Numbered from the stretch's first letter, positions 1 to 8,059 are shown. The stretch is 25,955 nt of DNA from JAZMZS01 sp045586105 (GCA_045586105.1 JAZMZS010000224.1:1-25955); one strand, 5' to 3'. The notes: generated by a model from the sequence alone, not told the origin. Made by a program: numbers and translations.

Positions 1-119
1 CAACCATAAAATGCCTCTGAACCTATCTCTGTTACATTCGAACCGATCTTCACCGTCTCCAAGCTTGTACATCCATTAAAACAATCATACGGAATAACAG
101 ATAATCCCTCGCCTATCGT
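1..119. repeat. Second copy of a perfect 119-bp direct repeat inside the LRR gene
   Basis: Bases 1-119 are identical to 415-533. The offset is 414 bp, or 138 codons, which is exactly six 23-residue LRR units, so frame and repeat phase are kept. The identity may continue beyond the left edge. Confidence 0.95.
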
Positions 120-860
120 AATATTCGTCACTCTTGTACAATACTCAAAACAATGATGTCCCATTGAAGTTACACTGTTAGGTATTACTACGCTCTTCAA
201 TCCTGTGCAACCTGAAAACGCATATGTATCAATGCTTGTCACTTTATTTCCGATAGTCAATGTTGTTATTCCCACACATCCCGCGAAGGCTCTCTCTCCC
301 ATATCAGTTACCGTGTTCGGGATGCTTAGTGTAGTTAGTGATTTGCAGTTCATAAATGCTCTATAATGAATAGTTCTCAGGCTCGACCCCCACGTTATAG
401 TATTGAGTGCGCTGCAACCATAAAATGCCTCTGAACCTATCTCTGTTACATTCGAACCGATCTTCACCGTCTCCAAGCTTGTACATCCATTAAAACAATC
501 ATACGGAATAACAGATAATCCCTCGCCTATCGTTACGGAGGTTATGCTTGTACATCCTCTGAATGCATAGTTTCCAATCGTTTCTATCACGTTAGGAATC
601 GTCAGCGATTTTATTCCGGTTTTATTTTGAAACGCACCGTTTCCAATCGCGATGACGGGGTATCCGTCAAGCGTGGAAGGAATGCTGACCGAGCCGCTGA
701 TAGCGGAATCGACCTGAGTGATGGTTGCCTGTTCGTTTGACAACGTGTAGGTGTAGTTTCCGACAGTATAATCGACAGCGGAGGTTGCTACCGTAAACAC
801 GGACACCGTGACAACTACAAAAATCATTGCCGCAAACAAAGCTATTAGTTTTTTCTTCAT
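1..860 (-). CDS. BspA-like leucine-rich-repeat (LRR_5) exported protein, C-terminus cut by window edge
   Basis: An open frame runs from an ATG at 858-860 to the left edge with no stop, so only about 286 N-terminal residues are present. It starts with a signal peptide (MKKK followed by a hydrophobic stretch ending near ATSA). After about 60 residues it becomes a run of 23-residue repeats of the form xxVTxIGxxAFxGCxxLxxVxIP, the LRR_5/BspA signature of surface proteins that bind host or matrix components. At least eight repeats are visible. The ribosome site AGAGGA lies 7 bases before the ATG. A possible -10 (TATAAT, minus strand, 971-976) lies upstream but has no convincing -35. The codon mix (AGA, ATA, TGT) is more AT-rich than in the housekeeping genes. 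Two stretches are identical at DNA level (separate entry). Family is secure; ligand and attachment mode are unknown because the C-terminus is missing. Confidence 0.88.
   Translation of the reverse strand, partial: MKKKLIALFAAMIFVVVTVSVFTVATSAVDYTVGNYTYTLSNEQATITQVDSAISGSVSIPSTLDGYPVIAIGNGAFQNKTGIKSLTIPNVIETIGNYAFRGCTSITSVTIGEGLSVIPYDCFNGCTSLETVKIGSNVTEIGSEAFYGCSALNTITWGSSLRTIHYRAFMNCKSLTTLSIPNTVTDMGERAFAGCVGITTLTIGNKVTSIDTYAFSGCTGLKSVVIPNSVTSMGHHCFEYCTRVTNITIGEGLSVIPYDCFNGCTSLETVKIGSNVTEIGSEAFYG
415..533. repeat. First copy (in gene order) of the perfect 119-bp direct repeat in the LRR gene
   Basis: This copy is identical to 1-119, including synonymous positions. The identity stops at 533/534, where the base before the shared ACG codon differs. 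It encodes about one and a half LRR units containing the string EGLSVIPYDCFNGC. Confidence 0.95.
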
Positions 861-1044
861 ACGTTTATCCTCTTTCATAATTATTTCTAACCAAACAGAT
901 CCTGCCCTGCCCCATCAAAAGCAACTCGTCATTGCCGTTGCGGGCGGTAGCAAAGGTTTAAAAGCAGTTAATTATAAATACACAAAAGCACCTATAAGCG
1001 TTACAAGGCACGGGCGTTTTTATTGAATGTAAGCCACCTTAACA

Positions 1045-2046
1045 CTACTCAACGATCCTATAGCCGCGGTATTCGATACCTTCGATGACGAGGTTGCCTT
1101 CGCTTGAGACGCACCAGCCCTTACGGGTCTTGAGCGAATTTGCATCATATGGGAATTTATCCTTTGTGTACGAAAGGTCGATGATAAGTGATTTATCGGA
1201 GGTAACATCGTAGGTTCCCATGGGGCCGTCATCGTAGAGGGCGCGGCAGGTTAGATCCTCATAAAAATGATATACGAGGGTAACTGCGGCACTTCCTTGC
1301 CATCTTCCGACGAGTGCTTTTTTCAGCTCGGCGGGGGTAGGGTTCGCGGAAAGTCTGATATGATACGGGGCGTACATCTGTGTTCCCGTATTGCTGCCGG
1401 ATTGCGCTCCGAAGGAGGCGGAGCTCTTTTTCATATAAAACGCATTTGTTGGCATTTCGGAAGGAACAAAGCCTGTCTCGTAGAGGAAGGGTTCGTTCGC
1501 CGGCAAGTGATGCTTTATACCGGCATCCCATTTGTAGTTATCGCTAAGGGAAACCAACTCGAGCGTCAGCTGATATGTGTAGCCGCCCCAGACGCTCTCG
1601 AATTCTATTGACACTGCCTCGTCCTTTATCTGATACTTACCCTTTGCGCTCAGCTCGAGGTCATCCTTGCTTTTCGGGGGAGACGATGGGTCTATCGAGT
1701 ATTCTTCCACGGTATTGTTGCTGTAAAACTTATACATGTTTGGTGCTTGGATATTATTTTCCCAATATCCGTCAACAAGGGCAGCTTTAAGCTTTTCGTC
1801 CTTATTCTGTATAACCTCCTCCTGCCCTGCCGTTTGCTTTTCCGTTTCGGAGGAATTTACCGTTGCGCCGTTGTTGTTTTTGCCGTCATCCTTGCCGTCA
1901 TCCTTGCCGTTATCCTTATAATTGTAATCGTAGCCGTCATCGCCGTTTGTGTTGTCCTCGGTCTTGTCAGCGCAAGAGACAAGTGAAAGCGGGCACAATA
2001 GTGCGAGCATACAAACGAGCGAAAGCAAGCGGTTTTTTATTATCAT
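1045..2046 (-). CDS. Putative lipoprotein with two related C-terminal domains
   Basis: A 333-residue protein if started at the ATG at 2044-2046, which has GGAG 9 bases upstream; in-frame ATGs at 2061 and 2094 lack a comparable site. The N-terminus is a lipoprotein signal: positive residues, a hydrophobic core, then the lipobox LVSC, predicting membrane anchoring through Cys. A low-complexity Asp/Lys/Asn/Gly linker (YKDNGKDDGKDDGK) follows. The rest appears to be two copies of one fold. Copy A begins LKAALVDGYWENN and continues with YKFYSNNT and GKYQI. Copy B begins LKKALVGRWQGS and continues with YHFYEDLT and GTYDV. The pattern resembles small lipocalin-like beta-barrel domains, but I do not recognise a named family. 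It lies downstream of the AraC regulator on the same strand. Function is unknown; a solute-binding or stress-sensing envelope role is a guess. Confidence 0.8.
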   Translation of the reverse strand: MIIKNRLLSLVCMLALLCPLSLVSCADKTEDNTNGDDGYDYNYKDNGKDDGKDDGKNNNGATVNSSETEKQTAGQEEVIQNKDEKLKAALVDGYWENNIQAPNMYKFYSNNTVEEYSIDPSSPPKSKDDLELSAKGKYQIKDEAVSIEFESVWGGYTYQLTLELVSLSDNYKWDAGIKHHLPANEPFLYETGFVPSEMPTNAFYMKKSSASFGAQSGSNTGTQMYAPYHIRLSANPTPAELKKALVGRWQGSAAVTLVYHFYEDLTCRALYDDGPMGTYDVTSDKSLIIDLSYTKDKFPYDANSLKTRKGWCVSSEGNLVIEGIEYRGYRIVE

Positions 2047-2068
2047 ATGATAATTCTCCATTCTACGT

Positions 2069-2099
2069 ATAAAGTGCCAGAATAAACCTGACACTTTAT
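2069..2099 (-). other. Inverted repeat between araC-type gene and lipoprotein gene
   Basis: Twelve-base arms (2069-2080 and 2088-2099, one G-U pair) around a 7-base loop form a strong hairpin. On the minus strand it is 22 bases before the lipoprotein start and 77 bases after the regulator stop. No U-tract follows, so it may be a leader hairpin of the lipoprotein mRNA, an operator, or a weak end to the regulator transcript. An AT-rich TATAAT (2102-2107, minus) lies next to it with no good -35. Confidence 0.55.
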
Positions 2100-2175
2100 A
2101 TATTATAATATTGTTTGTTTTGCCGTTATGAATAAACAGCTAAGCTGTCCTGTACTTATGCTGTCATAACCGCTG

Positions 2176-3162
2176 TCAATACAGCGTGCTGTCATTGTCG
2201 CGGGCGGGGCGGATGCGGGAAAACTTTTTGCGGTAGGCGGTGGGGGAGATCCCGACGTGCTTGGAGAAGAGGTTTGAGAAATGCGCGGCATTGGAGAAGC
2301 TGAGCGCCGCCGCAATTATCTCGATCGGGGCATCGGAGGTCTCGAGGATCTCCTTGGCATATCCGAGCTTCTGCTTGAGAATGTATTTGGTAAGCGAGAT
2401 GCCGTGTTTCTTTGCAAAGAGCTTTGACACCTGCGAGGCTGAGTAGTTTGACTTATCGGCAAGGCGCTGAACTGTTATATCGAGAGCGATATTGCGGTCG
2501 ACATAGTCCTTGGAATAATCGATCATCTCTACCTTTTCCTCGGACAGATCGATCCTTTCGAACGCGGTAATGTGGTTGTTTTTACGCTTATACTCGGTCG
2601 CAGCAAGCAGGATTCCGAAGAGCACGCCTGCTACCTTCTCATACCCCGTCTGCATGGGCTCTCCGAACTTCATGCGCAAAAGCACTCTGTTGATATATTC
2701 AAAGTCATCGATAAATTCGCTGCCCTCTACCTGCAGGACCGCCTCGGTTATACCGAGCATAGCGAAGAAATCGTCCATGAGAGTTCCCGCGCAATGTACC
2801 CAATATGACGAAAAGGGCTCATCGGGATCGGGGTAATATTCGTGTGGGTGCAGACGGTTGATGATATAGACAGTATCCTCCTTTACCGGGATCACCTGTC
2901 CGTCACATTCTATAGTACCCTTTCCCGAATAAATATACATAAAATCATATATATAAGAAAAATCCGCCGCATCTGTGTTTCTTACCATATGCGCCGATTC
3001 CATCTTGTTGATCGGACGTTTCGCGCCCGCAGCCTGAACATAAAATGAATCCCATGCACAGCTGGAGGTTGTGTCCTCGTGGATAAAGCGGTCTACACCC
3101 GAGGAAATTGCGCACTTCTCACTCACTCGTCTCAGCAGCGGTCTTCTCTTGGCTGTTTTCAT
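2176..3162 (-). CDS. AraC-family transcriptional regulator
   Basis: A 328-residue protein. About residues 60-200 look like the AraC-type cupin sensor domain (YSGKGTIECDGQ, INRLHPHEYYPDPDEPFSSYWVHC), which in this family binds a small ligand, often a sugar. The C-terminal ~100 residues carry the two helix-turn-helix motifs (ITVQRLADKSNYSASQVSKL, then the family signature around FSNAAHFSNLFSKHVGISPTAYRKKF split over both). The start at 3160-3162 has GGAG 11 bases upstream and a clear promoter behind it. The neighbours on the same strand are a lipoprotein and a surface LRR protein, which may be targets, but no binding site was identified. The N-terminal ~60 residues before the cupin are longer than usual. 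The family call is firm; ligand and regulon are unknown. Confidence 0.93.
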   Translation of the reverse strand: MKTAKRRPLLRRVSEKCAISSGVDRFIHEDTTSSCAWDSFYVQAAGAKRPINKMESAHMVRNTDAADFSYIYDFMYIYSGKGTIECDGQVIPVKEDTVYIINRLHPHEYYPDPDEPFSSYWVHCAGTLMDDFFAMLGITEAVLQVEGSEFIDDFEYINRVLLRMKFGEPMQTGYEKVAGVLFGILLAATEYKRKNNHITAFERIDLSEEKVEMIDYSKDYVDRNIALDITVQRLADKSNYSASQVSKLFAKKHGISLTKYILKQKLGYAKEILETSDAPIEIIAAALSFSNAAHFSNLFSKHVGISPTAYRKKFSRIRPARDNDSTLY

Positions 3163-3207
3163 AAAACTGCATCTCCATCTAACTTATTTTTATTACTTAT
3201 ATACAAT

Positions 3208-3236
3208 ATTTTAACATTTTTAAATTCGGTTTTCAA
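3208..3236 (-). promoter_or_regulatory. Sigma-A type promoter of the AraC-family gene
   Basis: Minus strand: -35 TTGAAA (3231-3236), 17-base spacer, -10 TAAAAT (3208-3213). The -10 is 45 bases upstream of the start codon and points at the regulator. Confidence 0.75.
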
Positions 3237-3290
3237 GCACCGCGGAGCAAGTGTGCTCAAATCCGCAAATTTGCGATTTCAAAAAAACGT

Positions 3291-3336
3291 AAAAAGTCCC
3301 GTTTTCCGCTTTGTAGTGCGGTTTTCGGGACTTTTT
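3291..3336. terminator. Bidirectional terminator-like hairpin
   Basis: Arms AAAAAGTCCCG and CGGGACTTTTT flank an inner CCGC/GCGG stem, with A- or T-runs on both sides. On the minus strand it is followed by TTTTT, and a second T7 run is close behind. It sits upstream of the AraC promoter, so it would stop minus-strand transcripts entering from the rluD side. Confidence 0.75.
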
Positions 3337-3621
3337 AAAATTTTCGAATAATACAAATGCGTTTTGAAAAATCTAAAAAACGGGCGTTTTTGCCCACTTT
3401 GGGAATCTTGGTTTGTGCTTTCAATATCCCTGTGATCATCGATGGAACAAAGCGGCAGAAGGATCTTAGGCCGAGTAGAAAGAAACGACTATGCTACGCT
3501 CGGTTGCGTTTCTTTTATAATATAATCGATTTTCGACGAAGGAGAAAATCTTCCTTCACTCCACCGAAGGTGCATACCTGCGCGTTTCTTCCTTTTTATA
3601 AAACGTGCTTTTATAAAATTA
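3337..3621. other. Gene-free, inverted-repeat-rich interval between two terminators
   Basis: No credible protein is encoded here; the plus-strand frame crossing it runs into the rluD gene in antisense and looks random. Visible structure: GGGC/GCCC around a T5 loop (about 3382-3396), AAAGAAACG/CGTTTCTTT (3479-3487 and 3507-3515), GAAGGA/TCCTTC (3538-3543 and 3552-3557), and overlapping TATAAT boxes on the plus strand at 3516-3526 without a matching -35. It could hold an unannotated small RNA or a decayed repeat; I do not recognise an RNA family. Confidence 0.4.
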
Positions 3622-3653
3622 CAGGGAGACCCCTATCCAAAAGGGTCTCCCTG
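3622..3653 (-). terminator. Hairpin terminator at the end of the long housekeeping operon
   Basis: A perfect 11-bp stem (CAGGGAGACCC at 3622-3632, GGGTCTCCCTG at 3643-3653) with a 10-base loop starts 13 bases after the rluD-like stop codon. On the minus strand it is followed by a T-rich stretch (TAATTTTATAA). On the plus strand it is followed within 10 bases by T7, so it may work in both directions. Confidence 0.75.
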
Positions 3654-3666
3654 AATTATCGTTTTT

Positions 3667-4626
3667 TTATTTATCTCTCTCTGCACGGAGCTTTGAGAGG
3701 ATCGCCTCAAAGTCTGCGGGGAGGTCCGTTGTGAAGCTCATGCGCTCGCCCGTTTTTGGGTGGGTAAGGTGCAGCTCCTTTGCGTGGAGCGCCTGCCCCG
3801 ACAGAAGGCGCGCGTTTTTCTTTTCGAACGGTGTATTCGGCGTTCCGTAGACCTCGTCGCCCATAAGTCTGTGACCGAGCGAGGAGAGATGCACGCGTAT
3901 CTGGTGCGTTCTTCCCGTCTCAAGCACGAGCTCAAGGTAGGTGTACTGACCGAAGCGCTCGAGCACCCTGTAGTGCGTTACGGCTTCTCTGACGTGCGCG
4001 TCGGGGTCTGCCTTTTTGTAGACCGCCATTTTTTTGCGGTCAACGGGATGCCTGCCTATCGGAGCGTCTACCGTTCCCTCGTCCTCCTTAAAGTTACCTA
4101 CCGCTATCGCGCGGTAAACGCGGCGTGCGGAATGCACCTTTATCTGCTCGGAGAGCGACAGATGCGCGCGGTCGTTTTTTGCACATACGAGAAGCCCGCT
4201 CGTGTCCTTATCGATACGGTGGACGATACCCGGGCGAAGCTCTCCGCCGATGCCCGAGAGCGAGTTCTTGCAATGAAACATCAGGGCGTTGACGAGAGTT
4301 CCCGATTCGTTGCCGTGGGCGGGGTGGACTACCATACCCGTCGGCTTGTTTATAACGATGATATCCTCGTCCTCGTAGACGACGTCAAGAGGAATATCCT
4401 CGGGCTCTGCCGAGCATTCAACGGGTGCGGGGAGCGAAAGCGTTATCTCGTCGCCCTCCGCGACCTTGTACTTTTTGCTTGACGGCGCTCCGTTTACGAG
4501 GGCGTCGAATGCTTCGATATATTTAGCGGCGAGTGAGCGGCTCACGTCAAAGCTCTCTGATATAAAGCTGTCAAGGCGCTTTCCCGCGTCCTCCGCCGCT
4601 GCCGTTTTTTTCATCGGATCACTCAT
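3667..4626 (-). CDS. rluD: RluA/RluD-family 23S rRNA pseudouridine synthase
   Basis: 319 residues, normal for the family. An N-terminal S4 RNA-binding domain covers about residues 15-65 (RLDSFISE, AAKYIEAFDALVNG). The pseudouridine synthase domain follows (EDIIVINKPTGMVVHP) with the catalytic motif HRIDKDTSG at 136-144; Asp139 would be the catalytic residue. RTHQIRVHLSSLGH is the second family signature. The ATG at 4624-4626 overlaps the lspA stop by 8 bp and has GGAGAG 5 bases upstream inside lspA, indicating coupled translation. The lspA-rluD pairing matches the lspA-ylyB order of Bacillus. It probably modifies helix 69-type uridines of 23S rRNA; the exact target among RluA-type enzymes cannot be read from sequence. 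Confidence 0.93.
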   Translation of the reverse strand: MSDPMKKTAAAEDAGKRLDSFISESFDVSRSLAAKYIEAFDALVNGAPSSKKYKVAEGDEITLSLPAPVECSAEPEDIPLDVVYEDEDIIVINKPTGMVVHPAHGNESGTLVNALMFHCKNSLSGIGGELRPGIVHRIDKDTSGLLVCAKNDRAHLSLSEQIKVHSARRVYRAIAVGNFKEDEGTVDAPIGRHPVDRKKMAVYKKADPDAHVREAVTHYRVLERFGQYTYLELVLETGRTHQIRVHLSSLGHRLMGDEVYGTPNTPFEKKNARLLSGQALHAKELHLTHPKTGERMSFTTDLPADFEAILSKLRAERDK

Positions 4627-5170
4627 CTTCGCTCTCCGCAGCCTCGCTCTCTTCCTTGATCTCGGAGATCTCCGCTGTTTCGGGGGGCTCGGCTTCTTCC
4701 TCGTTCTTTTTCTCTTCCTTCGTTAAGAGTATGGCGATAAACATCAGCGCCGCGCCCACGCACACGAACGAATCCGCTACGTTAAAGCAGGGGAAGTCTA
4801 TCGGCACGAAGTAGATAAAATCTATAACGTAGCCGAGCGCCACGCGGTCGATCATATTTCCGATCCCGCCCGAAATTACCATCGAAAGTGCAATACCGAG
4901 CGTTACCGGGATGTTTTTTCTCTTCAAAACCATGAATATCAGCATTCCGATAATGACGACCGTGCTGACCGTCATGAACACCCATCTGTGGTCGTCGAGC
5001 ATTCCGAACGCCGCGCCGTCGTTTGATATGCATCTGAGATGGAAGACGCCGCTCCACACCTCAACGTCGGCGGAATTATCTATCGGCAGGTTTGCGGCAA
5101 CGAGGTATTTCGTAAGCTGATCCAGCCCCACGCCGCCGATAATTATTGCCGCATATATCAGTAATATCAT
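4619..5170 (-). CDS. lspA: Signal peptidase II (prolipoprotein signal peptidase)
   Basis: 183 residues. This is a membrane aspartyl protease that removes signal peptides from lipid-modified prolipoproteins. Four membrane segments are visible, with the family boxes DQLTK (17-21), SNDGAAFG (49-56), GNMIDR (104-109) and FNVADS (129-134). The catalytic pair is Asp108 and Asp133. A roughly 33-residue, very acidic Glu-rich tail (KEEKKNEEEA onward) follows the last membrane helix and is not part of the usual enzyme. GAGG precedes the ATG by 11 bases. It sits between ileS and the pseudouridine synthase, a common order. The window encodes at least one lipoprotein substrate, at 1045-2046. Confidence 0.96.
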   Translation of the reverse strand: MILLIYAAIIIGGVGLDQLTKYLVAANLPIDNSADVEVWSGVFHLRCISNDGAAFGMLDDHRWVFMTVSTVVIIGMLIFMVLKRKNIPVTLGIALSMVISGGIGNMIDRVALGYVIDFIYFVPIDFPCFNVADSFVCVGAALMFIAILLTKEEKKNEEEAEPPETAEISEIKEESEAAESEDE

Positions 5171-5190
5171 ATTTTTTTGTTCCTCTGCAC

Positions 5191-5221
5191 ACAGAGCCGA
5201 TCGTTATACGGTCGGCTCTGT
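5191..5221 (-). other. Strong hairpin between ileS and lspA
   Basis: Perfect 10-bp arms ACAGAGCCGA (5191-5200) and TCGGCTCTGT (5212-5221) with an 11-base loop containing a short inner stem. It lies 28 bases after the ileS stop and 20 bases before the lspA start. No T-run follows in the direction of transcription, so it is more likely an mRNA-processing or partial-termination element than a full terminator. Confidence 0.6.
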
Positions 5222-5248
5222 CTGTAATTTATTAGCTGCGGGGTATTA

Positions 5249-8059
5249 TTACTTGCCTATTACCGAAGCACATCTCTCGCAGATGAAGCCTTCCTCGGTC
5301 TTGACACCCTTGGTGTGATGCATCCAGCATCTGTCGCACATCTCGCCCTCGGCTACGCTGACCTTGACACCTATTCCGCTTACAGTCTCGGAGAATACTC
5401 CCTCGGGAGCCGCGCCCTCGGTCACCTTTGCGGCGCTGACGATAAAGATGGTGGAAAGCTCGTCACCGAAGCTCGTAAGAAGCTCGTATGTGTCCTTGTG
5501 GGGTGCGTAGATCTCGACCTGAGCCTCAAGCGACTTTCCGATAAGCTTCTCTGCTCTTGCGATCTCGAGTGCCTTCATTACGTCATCGCGGATATCGAAG
5601 AGTCTGTCGTAATGCTCCTCGACTGCCTCAAATCCGAGTGCCTCGTTATACTCGGGCATATCGTTGAGAAGCACGTGCTCTACGTTATCACCGTCTACGT
5701 GGGGCATTGCCTTCCAGATCTCGTCGGAGGTAAATGCGAGAATAGGAGCGAGAAGTCTCGTCATTGCGCTGAGGATAAGGTACATTGCGGTCTGCGCGCT
5801 GCGGCGGAGCTGTCCGTCCGCTGCCTCGCAGTAAAGTCTGTCCTTAGTAATGTCGATATAGAGCTTTGACATATCTATGGTACAGAAGTTGTTCATCTCG
5901 TGATATACGATATGGAAGTCGTAGGACTCGTATGCATCTCTTACGAGCTTGACGATCTTGTTAAGACGTGCAAGTGCCCACTTGTCGATATCGCAAAGAG
6001 CGTCGAGCGATACCATATCGGTATTGGGATCGAAGCCCGTGAGGTTAGCCATGATTATTCTCGAGGTGTTGCGGATCTTTCTGTAGGTCTCGGAAAGCTG
6101 CTTGAAGATAGGATCCGAAACGCGAACGTCAACTCTGTAATCGCTCGAAGCGACCCACATACGGACGAGATCTGCGCCGTATTTGGTTATTACCTCCTCG
6201 GGAGCGATCGAGTTACCGAGGGACTTGTGCATTGCCTTGCCCTCTCCGTCAACGACCCAGCCGTGTGTGAGAACCTGCTTGTAGGGAGCCTGAGCCTCGC
6301 CCTTTGCTCCTACTGCGGTAAGGAGGGAGGACTGGAACCATCCTCTGTACTGGTCTGCTCCCTCGAGGTAAAGGTCGGAGGGCCAGCACTCGGGCCAGGT
6401 AGCCTCGTCGTTTTCCTCAAGCACTGCAAAGTGGGTAGAGCCCGAGTCGAACCAGCCGTCGAGGGTATCGGTCTCTATTGTGAAATGAACGCCGCCGCAT
6501 TTGGGGCAGACAAAGCCCTCGGGAAGAAGCTCTGCGGCACTCTTCTCGTACCATGCGTTCGATCCTTCCTGACCGAATATCTCGGAGACGCGTGCGATCG
6601 TCTCGTCCGTGCAGATGATCTCCTTACAATCCTCGCAATAGAACACGGGAATGGGAAGACCCCAATGACGCTGGCGCGAGATACACCAGTCGGCACGCTC
6701 GCGTACCATCTGGGTGATCCTCTCTCCGCCCCATGCGGGGATCCAGTCTACCTTTTTGCAAGCCTCGACTGCCTTGTCCTTGAATGCATCTACCGAGCAG
6801 AACCACTGGGGCGTAGCACGGAAGATTATCGGCTTTTTGCATCTCCAGCAATGAGGATAGGAGTGGGTCATCTTCTCGGATGCGAACAGTGCACCCGTCT
6901 CGGTCATGTCAGCGAGTATCGCCTCGTTTGACTCCTCGTAGAACATGCCCGCAAACTTGCCCGCCTCCTCGGTCTGATAGCCTCTGTCGTCAACGGGAAC
7001 GATGATATCTATATTGTATCTTCTCGAGGTAACGTAGTCATCGGCACCAAAGCCACCTGCGGTATGAACGCATCCCGTACCGCTGTCCATAGTGACGTAG
7101 TCTGCGTTTGCTACGAGACTTGTGCGGTCAAGGAAGGGATGATATGCGGTCATATATTCGAACTCACAGCCTCTCATGGTGAGCACGGTCTCAAACTTTT
7201 CGATTCCGCCCGCAGCCATAGTCTTGAGTGCAAGCGCCTCGGCAGTGATGTAGTAGTTGCCGTCCTCGGCCTTGATAACTACATAATCATCGTAAGGATG
7301 AAGGGCGATAGCCTGGTTCCCGGGAAGTGTCCAGGGGGTAGTCGTCCAGATGATGAAATAGGTACGGTCAAGCTCGCATACGCCTGCAAGCTTTCCCTTG
7401 TCGTCTGCGACCTTGAACTTGACGTAGATAGACGTGCAGTCTACGTCCTTGTACTCGATCTCTGCCTCTGCAAGCGCGGTCTCGCACTGTGCGCACCAGT
7501 ATACCGGCTTGAGTCCCTTGTAGATGTAGCCGTTCTTGTACATCTCGCCGAACACCTTTACCTCTCTTGCCTCAAAGGAGGGCTTCATGGTAAGGTAAGG
7601 GTGCTCCCAATCCGCGAGAACGCCGAGCCGCTTGAACTGTGCCATCTGAATGTCAACGAAATTCTGTGCGAACTCGTGGCAGCGGCGGCGGAATTCGGGC
7701 ACGGACAGCTTCTTTCTGTCCATCTTGGTCTTCTTGATGATAGCGGACTCGATAGGCATTCCGTGGTTATCCCAGCCGGGAACGTACGGGGTATAGTGAC
7801 CCGTCATTGCCTTGGACTTGATGATAAAGTCCTTGAGTATCTTGTTCATTGCGGTTCCCATGTGGATATTTCCGTTTGAAAAGGGAGGTCCGTCGTGAAG
7901 AACGAACGAGGGCTTGCCCTCATTTCTCGCGAGAAGCTTCTCGTAGATCTTGTTTTCTTCTGTTGCCTTCTGCATCTCCGGCTCTCTCTGAGGCAGGTTT
8001 GCTCTCATAGAAAACTCGGTTTTGGGAAGGTTAAGCGTGCTTGTGTAATCAACTGCCAT
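5249..8059 (-). CDS. ileS: Isoleucyl-tRNA synthetase
   Basis: 936 residues, typical of bacterial IleRS. It charges tRNA-Ile with isoleucine and edits valine. Class I features are clear: HMGT (66-69, the HIGH motif) preceded by DGPPFSNGN; the CP1 editing domain with WTTTPWTLPGNQA; GWFDSGSTHF; and VVDGEGKAMHKSLGN, in which the KMSKS motif reads K-A-M-H-K-S (608-613). A C-terminal zinc-finger (Cys908, Cys911, Cys927, Cys930) is intact. AAGGAG lies 10 bases before the ATG. Only 42 bp separate it from divIVA, which leaves no room for a T-box leader; expression should follow the operon promoter or an internal one. Confidence 0.98.
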   Translation of the reverse strand: MAVDYTSTLNLPKTEFSMRANLPQREPEMQKATEENKIYEKLLARNEGKPSFVLHDGPPFSNGNIHMGTAMNKILKDFIIKSKAMTGHYTPYVPGWDNHGMPIESAIIKKTKMDRKKLSVPEFRRRCHEFAQNFVDIQMAQFKRLGVLADWEHPYLTMKPSFEAREVKVFGEMYKNGYIYKGLKPVYWCAQCETALAEAEIEYKDVDCTSIYVKFKVADDKGKLAGVCELDRTYFIIWTTTPWTLPGNQAIALHPYDDYVVIKAEDGNYYITAEALALKTMAAGGIEKFETVLTMRGCEFEYMTAYHPFLDRTSLVANADYVTMDSGTGCVHTAGGFGADDYVTSRRYNIDIIVPVDDRGYQTEEAGKFAGMFYEESNEAILADMTETGALFASEKMTHSYPHCWRCKKPIIFRATPQWFCSVDAFKDKAVEACKKVDWIPAWGGERITQMVRERADWCISRQRHWGLPIPVFYCEDCKEIICTDETIARVSEIFGQEGSNAWYEKSAAELLPEGFVCPKCGGVHFTIETDTLDGWFDSGSTHFAVLEENDEATWPECWPSDLYLEGADQYRGWFQSSLLTAVGAKGEAQAPYKQVLTHGWVVDGEGKAMHKSLGNSIAPEEVITKYGADLVRMWVASSDYRVDVRVSDPIFKQLSETYRKIRNTSRIIMANLTGFDPNTDMVSLDALCDIDKWALARLNKIVKLVRDAYESYDFHIVYHEMNNFCTIDMSKLYIDITKDRLYCEAADGQLRRSAQTAMYLILSAMTRLLAPILAFTSDEIWKAMPHVDGDNVEHVLLNDMPEYNEALGFEAVEEHYDRLFDIRDDVMKALEIARAEKLIGKSLEAQVEIYAPHKDTYELLTSFGDELSTIFIVSAAKVTEGAAPEGVFSETVSGIGVKVSVAEGEMCDRCWMHHTKGVKTEEGFICERCASVIGK

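Noticed and set aside
1861..1920. Short tandem repeat of a GTCATCCTTGCC-type unit as a CRISPR or VNTR
   Set aside because: It encodes the DGKDDGKDDG linker of the lipoprotein in frame; only about three short units and no spacers.
2144..2193. Four GCTGTC hexamers near the end of the AraC-family gene
   Set aside because: Intervals are 16, 12 and 16 bp, and the last copies lie partly in or across the coding end; too short to separate from chance.
3357..3734. Plus-strand frame of 125 codons across the 3237-3666 gap
   Set aside because: It contains the terminator hairpins and runs into the rluD 3' end in antisense; very basic, random-looking protein.
5900..6931. Plus-strand open frame of 343 codons inside ileS
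   Set aside because: Antisense to a fully conserved tRNA synthetase; the translation matches no family.
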